In this document: positions 7,007-11,181 of the stretch, piece by piece
How the letters are laid out: every line of letters starts with the position of its first letter
How positions within the stretch are numbered: the stretch's first letter is position 1
Assembly: GCA_001797845.1 (NCBI GenBank)
Contig: MGQN01000001.1
Span: 1 to 11,181 of the forward strand
Length of the DNA stretch: 11,181 bases
DNA from: Deltaproteobacteria bacterium RBG_16_44_11
GTDB taxonomy: Bacteria; Desulfobacterota; Syntrophia; Syntrophales; Smithellaceae
Direction: 5' to 3'
Program-made: the position numbers and the translations under genes
Notes under the pieces: model-generated
What the model saw: the letters and a program-made list of their open reading frames with translations, nothing else
Databases searched by the model: none
Told to the model about the DNA's origin: nothing

Positions 7007-9067
7007 TTATTCTCCCTTAAGCAAAGCAATCATCTGTTCCGAACTATTGGTTGGCAATTTGCAAGCATAGTTGGAGCAAACATAAGCCGTAGCTTTTCCG
7101 CCGATACTTGTGAGCGAATTCACAAAAGGCGCTATTTCCTCTATCTTTAGGGTATCTTTCGTTAATGGCCGAAATAGCACAACCTTGTTGGGAACGAAAA
7201 GTTTTCTCAGTGCCGTCAACATATTTTTTGTGTCAGCTTTCTCGATATCCCCTACAATAACTACTTCATATGACGGTCCAAGGGCAAAATCGAGTGCTGC
7301 AAGAAGCTGTGTGTATGCCTGAGGAAATTGCGATACTGCGGCGGAAAAAGCATTGGCGATGCCTGCGGACTTATTTTCCAGTTCGGCGTTGCCTGTTATA
7401 CGCGCCAGACGAAGGAGGTTGAGCATCGCTACTGAATTCCCGGAAGGCACGGCGCCATCATGTGCTTCTTTCTGGCGAACCAGCAGTTCTTCGCCGTCGT
7501 CCGGTGTAAAGTAGAATCCGCCATCTTTTTTATCCCAGAAATGATCCAGGAGCTGTTTGTTTAACATCAGGGCAGTATCAAGATGGCCTATTTCAAATGT
7601 AGCTTCGTAAAGTTCGAGCAGGCCCCAGATGATAAACGCGTAATCATCAAGCGTTGCCGTAATCGAGGCTCCTCCATCGCGGTAGCGGTGCAATAGCCTT
7701 CTTTTATCATCGGTCATTCTGGTAAGAATAAAATTTATCGCCCTGCTTGCCGCCTCTGCGTATAAAGGTTCACTAAACACCTGTGCCCATCGGGCCAAAG
7801 CGGCGATCATGAGTCCATTCCAGTCAGAAAGAATCTTATCATCCTTGTGCGGATGAACTCGTTTTTCCCGAATCGTAAAAAGTTTTTCCCGGATATCGCT
7901 GAACTTTTGCGCCATCTCTTTTTGAGTATCGATAGTAGATTTTTCCAGGTGAGGGATGAAATGGCAGGCAGGCATTTCCTGCATGCCATTAATCACCGTA
8001 TCTTCACGATGCCGAAAAACAGACAAAAATATATCAGCTTCATCTTTGGGCAGAAGATTTCTGATTTCTTCTTCACTCCAGAGATAGAACTTCCCTTCCA
8101 CTCCTTCGCTGTCCGCGTCTTCGGCGCAATAAAAACCGCCTTCAGCATCCGTCATATCCCTGAGCACATAAGCAAATATTTCCCGGGCTGTATTTTCGTA
8201 TTCCTTTTTCCCGGTCGCCTGATACGCTTCGATATAGGCCATGGCGATCAAGGCTTGATCGTAGAGCATCTTCTCAAAATGCGGAACGATCCATTTAGCA
8301 TCCGTGGAATAGCGATGAAACCCAAAACCTATCTGGTCATAAATACCGCCTCGGCGCATATCCTGAAGAGTTTTCTCCACCATCTGCAAAGCCTCACTGT
8401 TATTTTTCCTTTTCCAGTACCGCAGGAGAAAATAAAGATTATGCGGTGTCGGGAATTTAGGCGCACTGCTGAATCCTCCATGGAGGTGGTCAAAACTCCG
8501 GACAAAAGTTCCATAAGCTGTATCCAGAATATCCGCTCCCAGTGGCTGAGCTTGCGCTTTTTTATTTAGCGTTTTTAGCTCAGCGGTAATATCACCGGCT
8601 GCCTTTACCACTTCCTCGCGGCGGGTAGTCCATACTTTTTTAATCTGGGGAATTAAGTCCAGCATTCCAATTCTTCCATACATTGATTCGCGGGGAATGT
8701 AGGTGGCGGCAAAGAAAGGCTGTTTATCGGGCGTCATTATGATGGTGAGAGGCCAGCCGCCGCTGTGCGTCATCATCTGACATACCTTCATATAAATATT
8801 GTCGATATCCGGACGTTCTTCACGATCCACTTTGATGCAGACAAACACTTCGTTGAGTAGTTGCGCCACTTTTTCATCTTCGAAAGATTCACGCTCCATG
8901 ACATGACACCAGTGACAGGTGGAATAGCCGATGGAAAGAAAAATCGGTTTATCGGCCCTACGGGATTTTTCGAAAGCTTCATTACCCCAGGGATACCAAT
9001 CCACAGGGTTTTGCGCGTGCTGAAGAAGGTAAGGGCTTTTTTCATCCTTTAAACGGTTCTGCAGCAT
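7007..9067 (-). CDS. DUF255 thioredoxin-fold / six-hairpin protein (YyaL, SPATA20 family)
   Basis: Family of unknown precise function with an N-terminal DsbH-like thioredoxin domain and an (alpha/alpha)6 glycosidase-like barrel. With the start at 9067 the protein has 686 residues, the normal family length. Seen: SPYLLQHAQNPVDWYPW (11-27), CHWC redox motif (51-54), KVDREERPDID (79-89), GGWP (103-106); further on KFPTPHNLYFLL, a WIVPHFEKMLYDQA block, FYCAEDADSEG and DDKILSDWNGLMIAALARW, all conserved hallmarks. No signal peptide is seen, so it is probably cytoplasmic. The frame is open up to 9193, but the extra 42 residues come from the repeat at 9123-9260 and have no family counterpart. The ATG at 9067 has an AAGGAA ribosome site about 9 bases upstream and is followed at once by conserved sequence. 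It lies downstream of the alpha/beta hydrolase and converges on the DUF2845 gene with a 43-base gap in which I see no clear terminator. Confidence 0.92.
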   Translation of the reverse strand: MLQNRLKDEKSPYLLQHAQNPVDWYPWGNEAFEKSRRADKPIFLSIGYSTCHWCHVMERESFEDEKVAQLLNEVFVCIKVDREERPDIDNIYMKVCQMMTHSGGWPLTIIMTPDKQPFFAATYIPRESMYGRIGMLDLIPQIKKVWTTRREEVVKAAGDITAELKTLNKKAQAQPLGADILDTAYGTFVRSFDHLHGGFSSAPKFPTPHNLYFLLRYWKRKNNSEALQMVEKTLQDMRRGGIYDQIGFGFHRYSTDAKWIVPHFEKMLYDQALIAMAYIEAYQATGKKEYENTAREIFAYVLRDMTDAEGGFYCAEDADSEGVEGKFYLWSEEEIRNLLPKDEADIFLSVFRHREDTVINGMQEMPACHFIPHLEKSTIDTQKEMAQKFSDIREKLFTIREKRVHPHKDDKILSDWNGLMIAALARWAQVFSEPLYAEAASRAINFILTRMTDDKRRLLHRYRDGGASITATLDDYAFIIWGLLELYEATFEIGHLDTALMLNKQLLDHFWDKKDGGFYFTPDDGEELLVRQKEAHDGAVPSGNSVAMLNLLRLARITGNAELENKSAGIANAFSAAVSQFPQAYTQLLAALDFALGPSYEVVIVGDIEKADTKNMLTALRKLFVPNKVVLFRPLTKDTLKIEEIAPFVNSLTSIGGKATAYVCSNYACKLPTNSSEQMIALLKGE

Positions 9068-9122
9068 AGCGTTATTTCCTTTTTTCTTCAGTGCGACAAA
9101 ATTTATTGAATTAGATACTTTA

Positions 9123-9260
9123 TTGGAGACCTTTGCACAATGCCCATTCAGTCTTTGCGAGTAAAGCGAAGCAATCTCATAAGGTGTGGACATTTAACGA
9201 GATCGCCACGTCGCTTACGCTTCTTGCGATGACAAAAAAACAGTTATGCAAAGGTTTCAA
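9123..9260. repeat. MITE-like palindromic repeat with terminal inverted repeats
   Basis: The ends are near-perfect inverted repeats: TTGGAGACCTTTGCACAA at 9123-9140, and TTATGCAAAGGTTTCAA at 9244-9260, whose complement is TTGAAACCTTTGCATAA. Inside is a second imperfect palindrome: 9151-9178 starts GTCTTTGCGAG and ends GCAATCTC; 9199-9233 starts GAGATCGCCACG and ends TTGCGATGAC, which is the same motif reversed. That inner motif resembles the GTCATTGCGAG...GCAATCTC repeat widespread in bacterial genomes, deltaproteobacteria among them. There is no transposase gene, so it would be a non-autonomous element moved in trans. I could not define a target-site duplication. It lies wholly between the hydrolase stop (9281) and the real DUF255 start (9067), and transcribed RNA would fold into a long hairpin. 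Confidence 0.8.
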
Positions 9261-9280
9261 TCGGCTGTTTAATAATATTT

Positions 9281-10243
9281 CTAATGAGAAAGCTGTTCCG
9301 CAATAGCCTTCAAGCCGGCTTTATCCGAGATAAGAGTAATATGTCCGACATCCGGGACGATGGTGATTTCCGCGTGCGGTTGAGAGGCCGCGAATACCGG
9401 CAGATATTTCTGCGGATAAAACAATTCGTCATCTTTCCCTATCATTACCGTAATGGGTTGTTTCGCGGCTTTCATATCTGCCTTATAATTGTAATGCGGC
9501 CCAAAGTTACTCCAGAGCCTGTATGAATAAGTCGCGGTTTGATATTGGGCGGTTTTTGGATCAATGGCAAAAGCAAGAACAGGCAATTGACCGAACAATT
9601 TTTCGCCAAGGGAACCAAGCAGCGAAATGCCGATAATGCGAGGAACGCTTGCGTTGGCCCACTGGCTATTATTAGGTCTCGTGGTAGGGGCATCGTATCT
9701 TATAAATGGCGCGAGTAAAATGTAGCGGTTAAACAGATTCTGCCTGCTGCTTCCGGCAAACCGCAAGGCAAAACCACCGCCAGCCGAAAAGCCAACCAGT
9801 ATTACACCTTGCTTTCCTTTCAATGCCTGATTTACGAAGTCTTCGAGGTCGTCTTCGAGCTGACCAACATAGGTTATATCGCCTTTGCGACCGGATTCAC
9901 CGTGACCGCGCATATCCGGCACATATACTGTTATGCTCTGCCCCTGTAAATATTGGGCAAGCGCGTGCATACTTGTGCTTCCCGCCGATGAACCATGGAT
10001 TAAAACCACTGTTTGTTTGGGTTGAGGCGCAATATAGAAACGATAAGCCAATTTAACGCCGTCACGCGCGGCAAAGTGACTCAAAGGCGGCAATTTCGAA
10101 TAGTCCATGGAACGAAACGGTGCGGCGATTGATTCCATAGTTGGCGGCGATTGGGGGGAGGATAGTGCAATAATAGCCGTAATTCCCGCACAGATAATAA
10201 TTATAATACCTACTAACACCCATACCCACATTGCTACTTTCAT
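9281..10243 (-). CDS. membrane-anchored alpha/beta hydrolase (lysophospholipase-like)
   Basis: A 320-residue serine hydrolase. Residues 5-27 (VWVLVGIIIIIC region) form one hydrophobic N-terminal segment that is either an uncleaved anchor or a signal peptide, so the catalytic domain probably faces the periplasm. Seen: LIHGSSAGS (81-89) as the oxyanion-hole HG loop, YVPDMRGHGESG (107-118), the nucleophile elbow GFSAGGG (151-157, S153), an acid in GKDDELF (269-275, D271 or D272) and the histidine in DVGHITL (298-304, H301). The order and spacing fit the Hydrolase_4 / monoglyceride lipase-like group. Substrate unknown. The ATG at 10243 is preceded by GGGGGAGGT, a strong ribosome site. It lies 67 bases downstream of the four-pass membrane protein and 213 bases upstream of the DUF255 gene, all on the minus strand; the first two are likely co-transcribed. 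Confidence 0.88.
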   Translation of the reverse strand: MKVAMWVWVLVGIIIIICAGITAIIALSSPQSPPTMESIAAPFRSMDYSKLPPLSHFAARDGVKLAYRFYIAPQPKQTVVLIHGSSAGSTSMHALAQYLQGQSITVYVPDMRGHGESGRKGDITYVGQLEDDLEDFVNQALKGKQGVILVGFSAGGGFALRFAGSSRQNLFNRYILLAPFIRYDAPTTRPNNSQWANASVPRIIGISLLGSLGEKLFGQLPVLAFAIDPKTAQYQTATYSYRLWSNFGPHYNYKADMKAAKQPITVMIGKDDELFYPQKYLPVFAASQPHAEITIVPDVGHITLISDKAGLKAIAEQLSH

Positions 10244-10310
10244 TTTTTACCGGACCTCCCCCATTTGTTTTTCATCGCAACCGCCAAAGTGTTTCCAGAA
10301 AAATTTACAT

Positions 10311-10712
10311 TTATTTGGCTTTATAAATACCGGCAACAATCATACCGCAAATGATAAACTCAATCATACCGTAGATAAACCATTGTACACACAAACAAAG
10401 AGGAAGAGGAAACATTGCATATTCATAGAACGCGTAAGGAATGTTGGCAAAAAGTCCGATGATGATGCCATAACGGACTCCTTCTAAGATACCCTTGTTT
10501 TCATATCCTTTGATGAATATGTAGGTAAACAAAAAAGCCAGAATGAGGGCACCCACATGAAAAATCCACACAAATGACATCATGTCCGGCCTCCAAATGG
10601 GAGCGAGAGCTTCATATGCCTTCCTCAAGATTACCATGTGAACAATCGCGTCGATAATCTCGAATGCAAAAAATACCGCAATACTTGCCCAAATAAATCG
10701 TTTTACGTTCAT
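10311..10712 (-). CDS. small four-pass membrane protein of unknown function
   Basis: A 133-residue protein with four predicted membrane helices at about 6-28, 45-67, 79-98 and 106-130 and very short loops. Conserved-looking points are DAIVH in helix 1 (21-25), the WRPD loop (40-43), the polar turn KGYENKGILEGVRYG (68-82) and WFIYGMIEFIICG (111-123) in helix 4. I do not recognise a named family with confidence; it resembles small uncharacterised inner-membrane proteins whose helix 1 carries a D-x-x-x-H motif. The ATG at 10712 has a textbook AAAGGAGGT ribosome site with 8 bases of spacing. It is the first gene of the minus-strand group that continues with the alpha/beta hydrolase. Confidence 0.8.
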   Translation of the reverse strand: MNVKRFIWASIAVFFAFEIIDAIVHMVILRKAYEALAPIWRPDMMSFVWIFHVGALILAFLFTYIFIKGYENKGILEGVRYGIIIGLFANIPYAFYEYAMFPLPLCLCVQWFIYGMIEFIICGMIVAGIYKAK

Positions 10713-10781
10713 ACCCAGTACCTCCTTTTATTTTTGAAGCATATATTACCTTTAACTTATCAATTTAATTATTGCAATTAT

Positions 10782-10809
10782 TTTATAGAAATAAGTATTA
10801 GAGAACAAA
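10782..10809 (-). promoter_or_regulatory. possible promoter of the membrane-protein gene
   Basis: On the minus strand a TATAAA (10787-10782) sits 16 bases after TTTGTT (10809-10804). Transcription would start near 10775 and give a leader of about 60 bases before the ATG at 10712. The -35 match is weak and the area is AT-rich, so this is a suggestion based on position. Confidence 0.3.
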
Positions 10810-10881
10810 GCTCTCTGGACAGCATGTGTGGAGCCCCTCCGGTCGCAGATGACCTCGCGTGACCTTTAGGTTATTAGTTAC

Positions 10882-10898
10882 AGGAGCCGCAGGCTCCT
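10882..10898. repeat. perfect 7-bp hairpin
   Basis: AGGAGCC and GGCTCCT pair perfectly around a GCA loop. Three T's follow on the plus strand, but no plus-strand gene ends nearby and the minus-strand side lacks a T run, so I do not call it a terminator. Confidence 0.6.
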
Positions 10899-10912
10899 TT
10901 CCTAAACGCGAC

Positions 10913-10975
10913 ATCCCGCAGCTTGAAGAAAGCACTCAACCAACAGCGGGAGCCGAGGGCTTTCTGCAGCGGGAT
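10913..10975. repeat. long interrupted hairpin
   Basis: ATCCCGC (10913-10919) pairs with GCGGGAT (10969-10975), and AGAAAGC (10927-10933) pairs with GCTTTCT (10959-10965). Two 7-bp stems are thus separated by an asymmetric internal loop (7 and 3 bases), with a 25-base apical loop. Two stems in register are unlikely by chance and suggest a structured RNA or a palindromic repeat. Confidence 0.55.
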
Positions 10976-11003
10976 AAGGCTTGAATTCGGTAGCGAGCAC
11001 ATT

Positions 11004-11028
11004 CCCCGTAGCTTGACTTGCTACGGGG
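11004..11028. repeat. perfect 9-bp hairpin
   Basis: CCCCGTAGC (11004-11012) and GCTACGGGG (11020-11028) pair perfectly around a 7-base loop TTGACTT. A weaker outer ATTCG/CGAAT pair (10985-10989 with 11038-11042) would enclose it. No T run follows, so it is not a typical terminator. Confidence 0.65.
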
Positions 11029-11044
11029 GTAAGCGAGCGAATAC

Positions 11045-11064
11045 TTAAGGATATTGTTCCTTAA
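11045..11064. repeat. perfect 7-bp hairpin, AT-rich
   Basis: TTAAGGA (11045-11051) pairs with TCCTTAA (11058-11064) around a 6-base loop TATTGT. It lies directly after the 11004-11028 hairpin in the same structured block. Confidence 0.5.
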
Positions 11065-11078
11065 AAGAATCGAAACTT

Positions 11079-11100
11079 CTCCGCGGTTTGCCACGGGGAG
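11079..11100. repeat. imperfect GC-rich hairpin
   Basis: CTCC (11079-11082) pairs with GGAG (11097-11100), and GCGG (11083-11086) pairs, with one mismatch, with CCAC (11091-11094), leaving two bulged G's and a TTTG loop. It looks like a decayed copy of a CCCCGYRGC-type hairpin similar to the one at 11004-11028. Confidence 0.4.
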
Positions 11101-11181
11101 CTTCAATTTAAATCATACTTCCTGAAAGTGAGTGTTCGATAATTTTCGAGAGCATGCGCTATTTCAAACAGTATTCATTAA

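Larger units (their letters stand above)
10813..11181. other. gene-free right end, rich in hairpins and repeat-like motifs
   Basis: No reading frame here has both a start and a ribosome site. The stretch holds at least five inverted repeats (10882-10898, 10913-10975, 11004-11028, 11045-11064, 11079-11100). A CCCGYAGCTTG motif occurs twice (10915-10925 and 11005-11015), and a GGTA(A)GCGAGC direct repeat flanks the third hairpin (10989-10998 and 11028-11038). This looks like dispersed repeat DNA rather than a decayed gene; I cannot tell its borders, and it may extend beyond the window. Confidence 0.55.

Noticed and set aside
7847..8569. 240-codon open frame on the plus strand
   Set aside because: It lies antisense to the well-supported DUF255 gene, its translation is low-complexity and phenylalanine-rich, and it has no recognisable domain.
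10107..10487. 126-codon open frame on the plus strand
   Set aside because: It spans the antisense of two minus-strand genes that have strong ribosome sites and clear protein features.
10882..11028. Rho-independent terminators in the right-end hairpins
   Set aside because: The hairpins lack T tracts on either strand and no gene ends next to them inside the window.
10905..11060. About 50-codon minus-strand open stretch through the hairpin region
   Set aside because: It has no ATG or convincing alternative start and no ribosome site, and it coincides with hairpins that better explain the sequence.
10865..11100. CRISPR array
   Set aside because: The repeated motifs are few, unequally spaced and mostly inverted; there is no regular repeat-spacer pattern and no cas gene.

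Overview
The window reads as an ordinary chromosomal stretch of a mid-GC Gram-negative bacterium. A deltaproteobacterial (Desulfobacterota, Syntrophales-like) origin is my best guess. It rests on the gene families (AddAB-type nuclease pair, DUF255/YyaL protein, DUF2845 exported protein) and on a dispersed palindromic repeat of the 'GTCATTGCGAG...GCAATCTC' type. No rRNA, tRNA, CRISPR array, phage or transposase gene is visible.

Left part (1-5514, all minus strand): a two-gene recombination operon, addB followed by addA, joined by a one-base TGATG stop/start overlap. AddA carries a full set of UvrD-type helicase motifs plus a C-terminal PD-(D/E)XK nuclease. AddB is an inactivated helicase-like protein with a second nuclease and a probable Fe-S cluster. 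Together they should process double-strand DNA ends for RecA. Directly downstream of addA (167-328) lies a non-initiated fragment that translates as the extreme C-terminus of a RecB protein, and at the window edge (1-17) another minus-strand gene begins with a good ribosome binding site. This is the most interesting part of the window: it looks like the scar of a recB gene beside an intact addBA pair.

Middle part (5515-6963, plus strand): an AT-rich divergent intergenic region, then a class I SAM-dependent methyltransferase of unknown substrate and a small exported DUF2845 protein, probably co-transcribed.

Right part (7007-10712, minus strand): a four-pass small membrane protein, a membrane-anchored alpha/beta hydrolase and a DUF255 thioredoxin-fold/six-hairpin protein, in that transcriptional order. 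A 138-bp palindromic repeat with terminal inverted repeats (9123-9260) sits between the last two; it creates a false N-terminal extension of the DUF255 reading frame, whose real start is at 9067. The last ~370 bases (10813-11181) hold no convincing gene but a string of hairpins and repeat-like motifs.

I do not see a new multi-gene system. The points worth following are the recB remnant next to addBA, the repeat-driven start-site artefact, and the structured gene-free right end.
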